Notes under the pieces: generated by a model
Database searches by the model: none
Told to the model about the DNA's origin: nothing
The model's input: the letters and a program-made list of their open reading frames with translations, nothing else
Translations under genes and position numbers: made by a program
Assembly: GCA_963702925.1 (NCBI GenBank)
Contig: OY969771.1
Coordinates: 4,402,001-4,466,000, forward strand
Source: CAIKMD01 sp963702925
GTDB lineage: Bacteria > Pseudomonadota > Alphaproteobacteria > ATCC43930 > CGMCC-115725
Direction of reading: 5' to 3'
Length of the DNA: 64,000 nt
Part shown: positions 25,732-34,202 of the stretch, one piece after another
Layout: the number at the start of each line of letters is the position of its first letter
How positions within the stretch are numbered: position 1 is the first letter of the stretch

Positions 25732-26754
25732 TCAATGCTCGGGCAGTGCAACCGCGTAACGCTTGTCGATCACCGTGTTGCCGTCCACCGGGCCTTTCAG
25801 CATGCCTTGCGACTTATACCAATCGATCTGGTGTAGCACGTCTTTGACGTCAAGCCGCGCCTCGGGGTCGATATAGGGAAGGGAGGTTTCGATCTGCTCC
25901 GGCGGCTGGCCGGTATATTTGGCGATGATGCCGAGGGTCTCGGGCGCGGTCGGACCCTTGTGCGGCTTCTCGTCAGGGCCGACGAAAGCATCGTGATAAT
26001 CGCGCGCGCCTTTGCGCAGCGCACGCAGATAGCGCTCGACCGTGTCGCGGCGTTCATCGGCAGTTTTCGGCGTGATCACGGTGGCCCCGCCTTGCGACGG
26101 CACTTCGTCGCCGGGAAAGCCGAGGAATTTGACGTCGCCGCGCTGGATCGCGGGGGAGACCGCCGATGCCGGGGTCAGCCCGGTATCGGCTTGTCCGCCG
26201 CTGACCGCCGAGATCACATTCGCGATCGCCTGCATCGGCAGCACGCGAATGGTCTTGAGATCGATGCCGTATTTGGCAGCGACCAGCGACAGGGTGTAAT
26301 GCGCCGGCGCGCCGATCTCGCCGAGAGCGACCGAGTGGCCGCCGAGATCGCGGTAGGATTTCAGCCCGGCCTCATAGGCATGAATCGAGACGACGAAGGC
26401 ATATTGCGGAAAGCCCGGCACGTCGCGTGCATTGGCCGCGATGATCCGCAACGCGCCTTGCCCGCCGAGGCTGTACAGCGCCGCGGTCAACCCGGCCGAG
26501 CCGAAATCGATGTCGCCCGACACGACTGCCACCGCGACCGGCAGAGAGGCGGGAAAGAAGACGAGCGTGGCATCGAGGCCTTCCGCGGCGAAATAGCCCT
26601 TCTCGATGGCGATATAGATCGGGCCGCCCGAGGCGATCTTGGTCGAGCCGACTTTGATCGCTTCCGCCGCACCGGCGGGCCGGCCGAGGCCGCAAGCGAC
26701 GACGACAAGAACCAGGGCCAACGCGTTCCGCACTACGGTCAAAAGCTGCTCCAC
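25732..26754 (-). CDS. NMT1/THI5-like ABC transporter substrate-binding protein
   Basis: This 340-residue exported binding protein belongs to the NitT/TauT (SsuA/ThiY-like) group. It has a signal peptide (about 1-29, ending PAGA), then AIKVGSTKIASGGPIYIAIEKGYFAAEGLDATLVFF and SGDIDFGSAGLTAAL, the standard opening of the family. The start is a GTG at 26754 with a weak ribosome-binding site. A close paralogue is at 33098-34114; both end with ARLDVKDVLHQI.WY.{3}.MLKG.VDGN..IDK.Y. No permease or ATPase gene is adjacent, so it is an orphan. Ligand unknown. Confidence 0.88.
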   Translation of the reverse strand: MEQLLTVVRNALALVLVVVACGLGRPAGAAEAIKVGSTKIASGGPIYIAIEKGYFAAEGLDATLVFFPASLPVAVAVVSGDIDFGSAGLTAALYSLGGQGALRIIAANARDVPGFPQYAFVVSIHAYEAGLKSYRDLGGHSVALGEIGAPAHYTLSLVAAKYGIDLKTIRVLPMQAIANVISAVSGGQADTGLTPASAVSPAIQRGDVKFLGFPGDEVPSQGGATVITPKTADERRDTVERYLRALRKGARDYHDAFVGPDEKPHKGPTAPETLGIIAKYTGQPPEQIETSLPYIDPEARLDVKDVLHQIDWYKSQGMLKGPVDGNTVIDKRYAVALPEH

Positions 26755-26834
26755 GCCAAATGCGCCCCAATCTTATCGGGACGCATTGCCTGGCATCAAC
26801 CCGGACCGGCATTATCTTTTTGCGCCGACGCCGA

Positions 26835-28457
26835 TCAATGGGCCGAAGGCGGGGCGCCGGGAGCCTGCGCGACCTTGCGCATCAGCGGGACCATGGCCGT
26901 CGCGAGGGCAAAGCAGAGCGCGATCGCCAAATAGGCATCGGCGAAGCTTTGCACGCTGGCTTCGCGATAGACGAGCTGCCAGAGTTGTTTCAACGCTGCG
27001 GCTTGGGCGTGGGCCGAATCGCCCCAGTCTTGGGCATAGCCGGTCGCGAGGCGATCGAGCATTGCCGTCATCGCGCTGTTGGCCGAGCTCATATGTTCGG
27101 CGATGCGCTGAAAGTGCAGGTTGGTCCGGTCGTTGATGATCGTGCCACAGGCCGCGATGCCGATCGCGCCGCCGAGGTTGCGCATGAGATTGAACAGGCC
27201 GCTTGCCGATTTCAGTCGCTCGGGCGGCAGAATGCCAAGGGTCAGGGTGACGACAGGCGCGACCGCGAATTGCTGGGCGAAACCGCGAAAGGCTTGCGGC
27301 AGAAGCAGCTCTTGCCATCCCCAATCATGCGTCACCGAGGCATAAAGCCAATTGCCGACAGCGAAGCAGCCAAGGCCGATCATCATAAGCCAGCGCAGAT
27401 CGATGCGATTGGCGAGCATGCCATAGACCGGCACGGCGAGAAGCTGGAAGCAGCCGGCGGAAAGAAGAGCCGTGCCGATCTGCCAAGCATCGAAACCCCG
27501 GACGCGTCCGAGGAAGAGCGGCGTCAAATAGACCACGCCGAAAATACCGATGCCGGTGACAAAGGAGAACCAGCAGCCCAGGGTGAAGTTGCGGATCGCG
27601 AGGGCGCGGAGATCGACCACGGGCCGCGCCACGGCAAGGCTGCGAATGACAAAGCCGATGCCGGCAATGCCCGAAATCCAGGCGCAATACCGGATCGTAT
27701 CGTCGCCGAACCAATCCCAGCGCGGCCCTTCCTCGAGCACATATTCGAGGCAGCCGAGAAAGACCGCCATCAGCACGATGCCGAAATAGTCGGCGCCTTT
27801 GAGCAGGCCGAGCTCCGGCTTGTCGATTTTGACCAGAAGCGGGACCAGCACGGCAACCGCGATGCCCGGCAAGAGGTTGATATAGAACAGCCAGTGCCAG
27901 GACCAAGTATCGGTGATCCAGCCGCCCACGACCGGGCCCAGAGTCGGCGCCAGCGAAGCCAGCCCGCCGACGACCGAAGCAGCCACGACGCGCTGCTTGC
28001 CTTGAAAGAAGATTAGCGCTGTCGTGAACACGGTCGGGATCATGGAACCGCCCAGGAAGCCCTGGATGGCGCGAAAGACGATCATCGAGTGGATATCGGT
28101 GGCGCTGCCGCACAGGAGGCTCGCCACGGTAAAGCCGGCCGCCGATGCGGAGAAAAGCCAACGGGTCGACATCACCCGGCTCAGCCAGCCGGAAAGCGGA
28201 ATCACGATGATCTCGGCGATCAGATAGGAGGTCTGCACCCAACTGATCTCGTCTTGGCTCGCCGATAGCCCACCACCAATCTCCTGCATGGATGCGGCGA
28301 CGATCTGGATGTCGAGGTAAGCGATGAAAAATCCCAGGCACATCGCGCCGAGCGCCAGGGTTTTCTGCCCCGTCGACATCGCGGCCACGCCCCTGGCCGC
28401 GGCCGGCCGAGCGCCGAGACCGCCCGCGTTGCGCGGGATGGCTATGACGGCGCTCAT
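26835..28457 (-). CDS. emrB: DHA2-family drug efflux permease, EmrB-like
   Basis: This is a 540-residue MFS transporter of the 14-helix DHA2 family. EmrB-type pumps work with a periplasmic adaptor (EmrA). Motifs visible are the motif-C region LASLAPTLGPVVGGWITDTWSWHWLFYINLLPG (diagnostic for DHA), MCLGFFIAYLDIQIVAASMQEIGG at helix 1 (motif D1) and the repeated hydrophobic segments. The ATG at 28457 overlaps the stop of emrA (ATGA), so the pair is coupled. A longer frame upstream lies within emrA. It is probably repressed by the MarR protein at 29665-30123. Confidence 0.93.
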   Translation of the reverse strand: MSAVIAIPRNAGGLGARPAAARGVAAMSTGQKTLALGAMCLGFFIAYLDIQIVAASMQEIGGGLSASQDEISWVQTSYLIAEIIVIPLSGWLSRVMSTRWLFSASAAGFTVASLLCGSATDIHSMIVFRAIQGFLGGSMIPTVFTTALIFFQGKQRVVAASVVGGLASLAPTLGPVVGGWITDTWSWHWLFYINLLPGIAVAVLVPLLVKIDKPELGLLKGADYFGIVLMAVFLGCLEYVLEEGPRWDWFGDDTIRYCAWISGIAGIGFVIRSLAVARPVVDLRALAIRNFTLGCWFSFVTGIGIFGVVYLTPLFLGRVRGFDAWQIGTALLSAGCFQLLAVPVYGMLANRIDLRWLMMIGLGCFAVGNWLYASVTHDWGWQELLLPQAFRGFAQQFAVAPVVTLTLGILPPERLKSASGLFNLMRNLGGAIGIAACGTIINDRTNLHFQRIAEHMSSANSAMTAMLDRLATGYAQDWGDSAHAQAAALKQLWQLVYREASVQSFADAYLAIALCFALATAMVPLMRKVAQAPGAPPSAH

Positions 28458-29575
28458 CGTCTTGCTTCCTGCGTTACCCGGTCGGGACGCTCGTCGACCA
28501 CGGCGTAAACCGACAAGCCCGGCCGCAACCGACCAAGCGCGGCCGCGTCGCCGTCGAGCGCAATCCGCACCGGCACGCGCTGGACGATCTTGGTGAAGTT
28601 GCCGGTCGCATTCTCCGTCGGGATCACGCTGAACTGCGCGCCCGTGGCAGGGGCGAGGCTCGTCACGCGCCCATAAAACCGCGTGCCGGGAAGAACATCG
28701 GCCGTGATCGCGACTCTCTGGCCTTCGCGCAATAGCCCGATCTGGCTTTCTTTGAAATTCGCGTCGACCCACAAGCCTTGTGCCGGCACGACCGCGAGCA
28801 ATTCGGTGCCGGGAGTCGCATAAGCGCCGATCCGCGCGCTGCGATTGCCGACCACGCCATCCATCGGCGCGCGAATTTGCGTATAGGTGAGATTGAGGTT
28901 GGCGAGATCGCGCTCGGCCACCGCCTGGTCGAGTGCCGCTCGCGCCTGTTGCTTCTGCGTGTCGATCACGGCGACCTTGCGTTGTGCCGCGTCGAGCGCG
29001 GCATGCGCCTTGTCATCGGCGGCCAGCGCTTTCTTGTAGTCGGCATCGGCTTGCTGGAAACGTTGCACCGAGGCGGCTTGGTCCTTCGCCAAGGCTCGGT
29101 AGCGCTCGACATCGTCCTTGGCGCGGCCAACTTCCGCGGCGGTGGCGGCGATGTCGGCCGCGGCTTGTTGAATCAACGCTTGTTGCAGTCGGAGCGTCGC
29201 ATCGAGATTGGCGAGGCTCGCTTCCTGCGCCGCGACATTCGCCTCGGCCCGGGCGAGCTGGGCGCGATAATCGCGGTCATCGAGCTGGACCAGCAAATCG
29301 CCGGCGGCGACGTGCTGATTGTCGGTCACGGCGACCTGGACAATGAAGCCCGGCACTTTCGGCGCGATCGGCGTGATGTCGGCGCCGACATAAGCATCGT
29401 CGGTCGCTTGCAGGAAGCGGCCGACGCTCCACCACGACCAGCCATACCACGCCGCGGCCACGATCAAGAGCCCGCCGGCAAGCAGGATGAGTGCCCTCCG
29501 TCCGGGCAAAGACCAGAGCGCGGGACGCGTTGGAGTGGCGAGGGAAGGTTCGATCGTCCGGTCGATATTGCTCAT
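28454..29575 (-). CDS. emrA: Membrane fusion adaptor, EmrA/HlyD-like
   Basis: This 373-residue periplasmic adaptor links EmrB to an outer-membrane channel. One membrane anchor (about 27-48) is followed by the biotinyl-lipoyl half motif (TDDAYVGADITPIAPKVPGFI and VAAGDLLVQLDDRDY). A long alpha-helical hairpin (about 95-200) and the second half motif (YTQIRAPMDGVVGNRSARIGAYATPGTELLAVVP) come next. The ATG at 29575 has AAGGAC upstream; the open frame extends six codons to a GTG at 29593. A palindrome (GCGTATATACGC) lies 22-33 bases before the start, a likely MarR operator. Confidence 0.92.
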   Translation of the reverse strand: MSNIDRTIEPSLATPTRPALWSLPGRRALILLAGGLLIVAAAWYGWSWWSVGRFLQATDDAYVGADITPIAPKVPGFIVQVAVTDNQHVAAGDLLVQLDDRDYRAQLARAEANVAAQEASLANLDATLRLQQALIQQAAADIAATAAEVGRAKDDVERYRALAKDQAASVQRFQQADADYKKALAADDKAHAALDAAQRKVAVIDTQKQQARAALDQAVAERDLANLNLTYTQIRAPMDGVVGNRSARIGAYATPGTELLAVVPAQGLWVDANFKESQIGLLREGQRVAITADVLPGTRFYGRVTSLAPATGAQFSVIPTENATGNFTKIVQRVPVRIALDGDAAALGRLRPGLSVYAVVDERPDRVTQEARR

Positions 29576-29596
29576 GCTCTTGTCCTTCAGCACAAA

Positions 29597-29608
29597 GCGT
29601 ATATACGC
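29597..29608. promoter_or_regulatory. Putative MarR operator at emrAB
   Basis: GCGTATATACGC is a perfect 12-base palindrome 22-33 bases upstream of the emrA start, where it could block the promoter. In minus orientation it reads TAGGCGTATATACGC, sharing the half site TAGGCG with the larger palindrome before marR. Confidence 0.55.
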
Positions 29609-29664
29609 CTATTTATCGTCGGATCGGTCCATCGCGCGCGATCCGGCCACGCTTCGAGTTAGTG

Positions 29665-30123
29665 CTAGACCTCGCTATCCGCGGTGCCGAGCCCGCCGGC
29701 GACCAAATTGTGCAGCAGGGTGCGGAGATCGAGCGAGTGCTTGCTGCCGAACGCCGCCTCGAATTCGGTTTGAGCGGCGAGCCAAAGCTTCCGCGCGTCG
29801 CGGAAGCGCTTCTCGCCGGACGCGGTCAAATGCAACACCTTGCTACGCCGGTCGAATTCGCTCGGCTTGACGGCGATCAGGCCGTCGCGTTGCAGCGGCA
29901 GGATATTGCGCCCGAGCGTCGTGCGATCGATGACGAGCTCGGCCGCCAGCGCGTTGATGGTCAACGGGCCTTTGCGTTTAAGCATGGCGAGCATGCCGAA
30001 TTGCGATATCCCGAGACCCGAAGGCGCCAAATGCCGGTCGTAGAACTGCGTCACGAAGCGCGCCGCCTGGCGCACCGCGAAGCAGTTGCAATCATCCGAG
30101 CCAAGGTTCTGGTTTTCCGGCAT
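29665..30123 (-). CDS. MarR-family repressor of the emrAB pump
   Basis: This is a 152-residue winged-helix regulator of the MarR family. The wHTH region is about residues 45-100: KRKGPLTINALAAELVIDRTTLGRNILPLQRDGLI, then the wing DRRSKVLHLTASG with the usual D-x-R-S-K. Many MarR proteins repress adjacent efflux genes and themselves, with relief by phenolic ligands. I use ATG 30123 (TTGGAAACCGCC upstream) rather than the frame's first codon at 30153. It lies 89 bases upstream of emrA in the same direction. Palindromes before both genes support auto- and pump repression. Confidence 0.88.
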   Translation of the reverse strand: MPENQNLGSDDCNCFAVRQAARFVTQFYDRHLAPSGLGISQFGMLAMLKRKGPLTINALAAELVIDRTTLGRNILPLQRDGLIAVKPSEFDRRSKVLHLTASGEKRFRDARKLWLAAQTEFEAAFGSKHSLDLRTLLHNLVAGGLGTADSEV

Positions 30124-30138
30124 GGCGGTTTCCAATAA

Positions 30139-30176
30139 TGCGTATATGCACACAATATAGGCGCATATGCGCCTAT
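30139..30176. promoter_or_regulatory. Putative MarR operators upstream of marR
   Basis: ATAGGCGCATATGCGCCTAT at 30157-30176 is a perfect 20-base palindrome, 34-53 bases before the marR start. A partial copy (TGCGTATATGCA, 30139-30150) lies next to it. Both share the GCG-(T/C)ATA-(T)GC core with the site at 29597. The arrangement fits autoregulation. Confidence 0.6.
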
Positions 30177-30225
30177 GTCAAGCCCCGGTTTCCAGCCTTC
30201 GGCGGCGCCGGGTGGGGGGACCGGC

Positions 30226-30245
30226 TGGCGCCCAGCGAGGCGCCA
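30226..30245. terminator. Hairpin downstream of rfbC
   Basis: TGGCGCC-N6-GGCGCCA forms a 7-base perfect stem just after the rfbC stop (30249). On the minus strand no long T-run follows, so termination would be imperfect or Rho-assisted. Confidence 0.35.
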
Positions 30246-30248
30246 AAG

Positions 30249-30806
30249 CTAGGCGAAATAGGGGGGGAGCTCGCCAAGCCGGGGATAAGCGCAATCCCGC
30301 GGCAAGAGGATGGCGCGGTCGTGGGCAACTGGCCAGGCAATCGCCAGAGCCGGGTCGTCCCACGCGAGGCCGCGTGCCGCCGCGGGATCGTAATAGGCGC
30401 TCGTCTTGTAGATGACCTCTGTCCGCGGCGCCAAGGTGCAAAACCCGTGCGCGAAACCCGCCGGCACGAAGATCTGCGCGCGTTTGCTGGGGTCGAGCAC
30501 GAAGGATGCATGACGGCCAAAGGTAGGCGAGCTGCGGCGAAGATCGACGATCACATCGAAGATCGCGCCTTGCGCACAGCGCACGAGCTTTGCCTGGGCG
30601 GAACTCCCGATCTGAAAATGGAGCCCGCGCACCGTTCCCGGTTCGAGCGAGAGCGAGAAATTTTCCTGACAGAAGCTGACCTCGATGCCGGCGTCGCGAA
30701 ACAAGTCCTCGCGCCACAGCTCCGCAAACGAACCCCGCCCATCGTCATGGCAGGCATGCTCGATCGCCTTTGCGTCCGTAAAGGGGGCAAGCTCAAGAAT
30801 CTGCAT
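30249..30806 (-). CDS. rfbC: dTDP-4-dehydrorhamnose 3,5-epimerase-like protein (RfbC/RmlC)
   Basis: RmlC-type cupins epimerise dTDP-4-keto-6-deoxyglucose for rhamnose synthesis or related 4-keto sugars. The 185-residue protein has GSFAELWREDLF, FCQENFSLSLEPGTVRGLHFQIG (R-G-L-H-F: catalytic histidine) and KRAQIFVPAGFAHGFCTLAPRTEVIYKTSAYYDP, which are family-defining. The ATG at 30806 (MQILELAPF) begins the family's N-terminus. An AT-rich 143-base gap separates it from a divergent glycosyltransferase gene. No rmlA, B or D is in the window, so the sugar may be a different deoxy sugar. Confidence 0.88.
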   Translation of the reverse strand: MQILELAPFTDAKAIEHACHDDGRGSFAELWREDLFRDAGIEVSFCQENFSLSLEPGTVRGLHFQIGSSAQAKLVRCAQGAIFDVIVDLRRSSPTFGRHASFVLDPSKRAQIFVPAGFAHGFCTLAPRTEVIYKTSAYYDPAAARGLAWDDPALAIAWPVAHDRAILLPRDCAYPRLGELPPYFA

Positions 30807-30949
30807 GCTGTAACAAAAATGACAAAAAACTTTACTGTCGTCAGAATAGCAAAAATAAAAAAATTGCGATTGACAGATTAGCCTCATCCACAAGATTTTA
30901 GCAGCCAATCCATTGCCACTGGCTGCAGGGGCCTTTTCTGCCGAAGCAA
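30807..30949. promoter_or_regulatory. AT-rich divergent promoter region, rfbC/glycosyltransferase
   Basis: The region is strikingly A/T-rich near 30815-30870. A TTGACA at 30870-30875 is followed at 17 bases by AGATTT, a weak plus-strand promoter. GCAGCCA-N12-TGGCTGC (30901-30926) can form a 7-base hairpin in the leader of the glycosyltransferase gene. No RNA family recognised. Confidence 0.35.
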
Positions 30950-32137
30950 ATGCGCATCGCCTTGGTCGCCGAGGTGATGGAAACAGGTGTCGGACAGCTG
31001 GTCGCTCTGCTTGCGCGCGGACTCGCGGAGCGTGGCCATGAGGTGCATCTGCTGCACTCGGTTCGCCGCAGCGACGCGGCCGCGTTATGGCGATTGCGCC
31101 AGACGGCGAATATCCGCTGTATCGCGATCGACATGCGCCGCGAGCTTCATCTATCGGACCTTGCGGCAATTCGTTCGGTCCGTCTTTATCTCAAGCGACA
31201 CGGGCCGTTCGATATTGTGCATGGGCACAGCTCGAAAGGCGGCGCCTTGGCGCGTCTCGCCGGCGCCGGCCTGCCGGGCGTGCGGCTCTACACCCCGCAT
31301 GCGTTCTACACGCTTTCGCCCGCGCTCGGTCGCGCGAGACATTTCCTCTATGCCGGCGCCGAACGCGCATTGGCCAAGCTCTGCCGCGCGATTATCTGCA
31401 GTTCGGCCTTGGAGCGGGATCACGCGATCGCCCTCGGCATCGCGGCCGAGCGGTTGAGCATCATCCATAATGCGATCGACGCGCCCGTCCTGGCGCCTTC
31501 CGCGCGGCAACAATTCGGTTTTCCGGACAGTGCGGTCATCGTCGGATTCGTCGGGCGGCTGGCGGATCAAAAGGCGCCGCGCCTTCTGATCGAAGCCTTC
31601 GCGCACGCCACACGGCAACACTCCGATATCGCTCTCGTGATGGTCGGCGACGGTCCTCTCGAATCCGTGCTTCAAGAGCGCGCTGCGTCGCTCGGGATCG
31701 CCGCGCGCATGCGTTGGGTCGGCCATCGACCGTCGAAGCATTATTTGACGTCCTTCGATATTTTGGCGATGCCGAGCCGGTACGAAGGTTTCTCGCTCAT
31801 GCCGCTTGAGGCGATGCATGCTGCCTTGCCGATCGTGTGCACAAATGTCGGCGGCGTTACGGAAGCCGTGCTTGACGGCGTGACCGGGTTGGTCGTTCCG
31901 GTCGACGATTGCGCTGCGCTCAGTGCCGCGATCGTCGCTCTCGCCCGCGATCCCGCGCAACGCGTCGCGCTCGGTCGTGCGGCCCATGCGCGGGCCAGCC
32001 TCTTTTCTGGCGAGCGCATGGTTGCGACGATGGAGCAATATTACCGCGATGTGCTCGCCGATCGTCGTCCGGCGAAAGCGGAATTGTCCATGCATGCGCA
32101 ACGGCGCGGCACGGCGACTCAGGAATTGACGCCTTGA
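30950..32137 (+). CDS. Glycosyltransferase family 4 (GT-B)
   Basis: This 395-residue GT4 enzyme transfers a sugar from a nucleotide sugar, probably in polysaccharide or glycan synthesis. Visible are the N-terminal EVMETGVGQLVALLARGLAERGHEVHLLH, FDIVHGHSSKGGALARLAGAG in the first Rossmann domain, VGFVGRLADQKAPRLLIEAF, and the E-x7-E motif PSRYEGFSLMPLEAMHAALP near residue 280. It resembles WecA-neighbouring transferases that act after an epimerase. The next gene starts inside its stop codon (TTGA), so the two are coupled. Confidence 0.9.
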   Translation: MRIALVAEVMETGVGQLVALLARGLAERGHEVHLLHSVRRSDAAALWRLRQTANIRCIAIDMRRELHLSDLAAIRSVRLYLKRHGPFDIVHGHSSKGGALARLAGAGLPGVRLYTPHAFYTLSPALGRARHFLYAGAERALAKLCRAIICSSALERDHAIALGIAAERLSIIHNAIDAPVLAPSARQQFGFPDSAVIVGFVGRLADQKAPRLLIEAFAHATRQHSDIALVMVGDGPLESVLQERAASLGIAARMRWVGHRPSKHYLTSFDILAMPSRYEGFSLMPLEAMHAALPIVCTNVGGVTEAVLDGVTGLVVPVDDCAALSAAIVALARDPAQRVALGRAAHARASLFSGERMVATMEQYYRDVLADRRPAKAELSMHAQRRGTATQELTP

Positions 32138-33114
32138 CCACGGACGCGGTGGTCGTCACCGGCGTCGCCAGCTTTCTCGGCTATCACATCGCGCGACAAT
32201 TTGCGGCCTCCGGCTATTACGTCGTCGGCACGCATCACACGCCCCTTGCGGCGATGGATGTGTTGCGCCGCGCGCGCATCGATGCGTTGCGTCCGGCTCT
32301 CTCGCAGCTCGCGACGCTCGACATCGCCGACGGCGAAAACATACGCGCGCTGACCGCCGCCACCCGACCGCGTCTCTGGATTCATCAGGCCGGGATCGGC
32401 GCGAACTTCGCATCCGACCAATACGACCTTGCGGCGGCGAACGCGGTCAATCTGCTTCCGCTTGCGCAGATTTATGCGGCCGTCGCGGAGATCGGCGGCG
32501 CCGTGATCATGACGGGGTCCGGGATGGAATATGGCGCGGTCGCCAGTCCACAGGCGGAAGATGCCGGCTGCTGGCCCAAATCGCCTTACGGGTTGGCGCG
32601 GCTCGCGGTGACGCTACGGACCCGGCAGCTGTCGCATCGGTATCGGGTGCCGACGCGGATTGCCCGGGTCTATACCGTGTTCGGCGAGCTCGACCGAGAG
32701 AATCGTCTCGTGACGCGGCTCTATCATCGCTTGGCGAGAGGCGAACCCGTCGGCCTCGCTCCCGGCGTTGCGCGGGATATTTGCGACGTTTCGGATATCG
32801 TCATGGGCTATGTGCGCCTGGCCGCGGATATTGCCCACGGTCCGATCTTCGACATCATCAATTTGTCGCGCGGAAGCGCGACGTCGCTGGTCGAGGTCGC
32901 TCAGCTTGTCGCGCAAGAGCTTGGCGCGGATCCCGGCCTCATTCTGCACGACCCTTCGATGTTACGCGCCGACGAGCCGCCGGTTGTCTGTGGCGACAGC
33001 CGAAAAGCATTTGCGCGGTTGAACTGGACGCCCCGGCCGATCGCCGAGGGAATCAAACGCATCGCAAAACGCCGCAATCGAGCGCCCCTCGCGCGCGTCA
33101 CGGCAGCGGGATGA
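32134..33114 (+). CDS. NAD-dependent epimerase/dehydratase family protein
   Basis: The 326-residue product is an extended SDR acting on a nucleotide sugar. The Rossmann motif is VVTGVASFLGYHIA (G-x-A-S-F-L-G). The active-site region is TGSGMEYG...KSPYGLARLA, where the usual Tyr-x3-Lys is Tyr-x3-Arg, a noteworthy change. I choose TTG 32134 because AGGA lies 9 bases upstream and because it overlaps the stop of the GT4 gene (TTGA). Frames further upstream lie within that gene. Its 3' end overlaps the convergent binding-protein gene by 17 bases. Substrate unknown. Confidence 0.8.
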   Translation: MTTDAVVVTGVASFLGYHIARQFAASGYYVVGTHHTPLAAMDVLRRARIDALRPALSQLATLDIADGENIRALTAATRPRLWIHQAGIGANFASDQYDLAAANAVNLLPLAQIYAAVAEIGGAVIMTGSGMEYGAVASPQAEDAGCWPKSPYGLARLAVTLRTRQLSHRYRVPTRIARVYTVFGELDRENRLVTRLYHRLARGEPVGLAPGVARDICDVSDIVMGYVRLAADIAHGPIFDIINLSRGSATSLVEVAQLVAQELGADPGLILHDPSMLRADEPPVVCGDSRKAFARLNWTPRPIAEGIKRIAKRRNRAPLARVTAAG

Positions 33115-34114
33115 CATAGGTCTTGTCGATCAGCGCATTGCCGTCGACGGATCCTTTCAGCATGTTTTGCGCGGTGTACCAAGCGATCTGGTGCAGCACG
33201 TCTTTGACGTCGAGCCGCGCCTCGGCATCGACATAGGCGTCGCCCTTCATTGCGGTGTCGACCGGCTCGCCCGTGTATTTAGCGATGAAGCCCGCGACCT
33301 CGCGCACATTCCGCCCGGCTTGCGGCTTTTCGCCCGGGCCGGTGAATGCATCGTGATATTCGCGCGTGCCTTTGCGGAAGGCGCGCAGGAATTTCTCGAC
33401 CAGGTCGCGCCGCTCGGTGGCGGTCTTGGTCGTAACGAACGCCGCGCCATTCTGCCACGGGGTTTCGTCATCGACCCAGCCGAGCAAATGCGCATCGCCA
33501 TGCTCGATCAGCGGCGTCGCCGGCGTGGTCGCGAGCAACGCGGCGTCGACCTGGCCGCCGGTGATCGCCGAGGACATGTTCGGCATGGATTGCAGGGCGA
33601 CCACGCGGATCGACTTGAGATCGATGCCGTATTTCTCGGCGACGAGCGCCAAGGAATAGTGATAGCCGGAACCGATTTGGGTCACGGCGACGGAATGCCC
33701 GGCAAAGTCCTTGAAGCTTTTGAGGCCGGCGTCCCAAGCGCGGTTCGCGACCAGATAGGCGACGGAATGAAAGCCGGGAAAATAACGATTCATGCCGGCG
33801 ACAATGCGCAACGCACCCTGGCCGCCGAGGCTGTAGAACCCGGCCGTGAGCGGCGCCGCGCCGAAGGCGATGTCGCCCGACGCCACGCCGACGGCGATGG
33901 GCTGGGCCGCATCGAACAGCACGATTTCGGTATCGAGACCCTCGGCGGCGAAATAACCCTTTTCCTGGGCGATGAAGACAGGGCCGGCCTGACCCAAACG
34001 CAACACGCCGATTTTCAAATGTTCGGCCGAAGCGGAGGAGGGGGCAACGAGAAGCGCCAGCAAAACTGCCAAGGCCGCCGCGCCCATCGCGACCGATCGA
34101 TTACCTGCGCTCAT
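33098..34114 (-). CDS. NMT1/THI5-like ABC transporter substrate-binding protein (paralogue)
   Basis: This 338-residue exported binding protein is paralogous to the one at 25732-26754. The signal peptide ends near residue 29 (SSASA), then HLKIGVLRLGQAGPVFIAQEKGYFAAEGLDTEIVLFD and ASGDIAFGAAPLTAGFYSLGGQGALRI follow. GGGAGG precedes the ATG at 34114. It lies after livF in the same direction but belongs to a different transporter class (SBP cluster of NitT/TauT type), and no matching permease is present. Ligand unknown. Confidence 0.88.
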   Translation of the reverse strand: MSAGNRSVAMGAAALAVLLALLVAPSSASAEHLKIGVLRLGQAGPVFIAQEKGYFAAEGLDTEIVLFDAAQPIAVGVASGDIAFGAAPLTAGFYSLGGQGALRIVAGMNRYFPGFHSVAYLVANRAWDAGLKSFKDFAGHSVAVTQIGSGYHYSLALVAEKYGIDLKSIRVVALQSMPNMSSAITGGQVDAALLATTPATPLIEHGDAHLLGWVDDETPWQNGAAFVTTKTATERRDLVEKFLRAFRKGTREYHDAFTGPGEKPQAGRNVREVAGFIAKYTGEPVDTAMKGDAYVDAEARLDVKDVLHQIAWYTAQNMLKGSVDGNALIDKTYVIPLP

Positions 34115-34202
34115 TATGCCTCCCGATGCGATTTGTTAGGTCTTCTGACGCGAAAATACTGGCGGAGCCTTCATCGCGAAGCAACTCGCAATTGCGGCGC
34201 GG

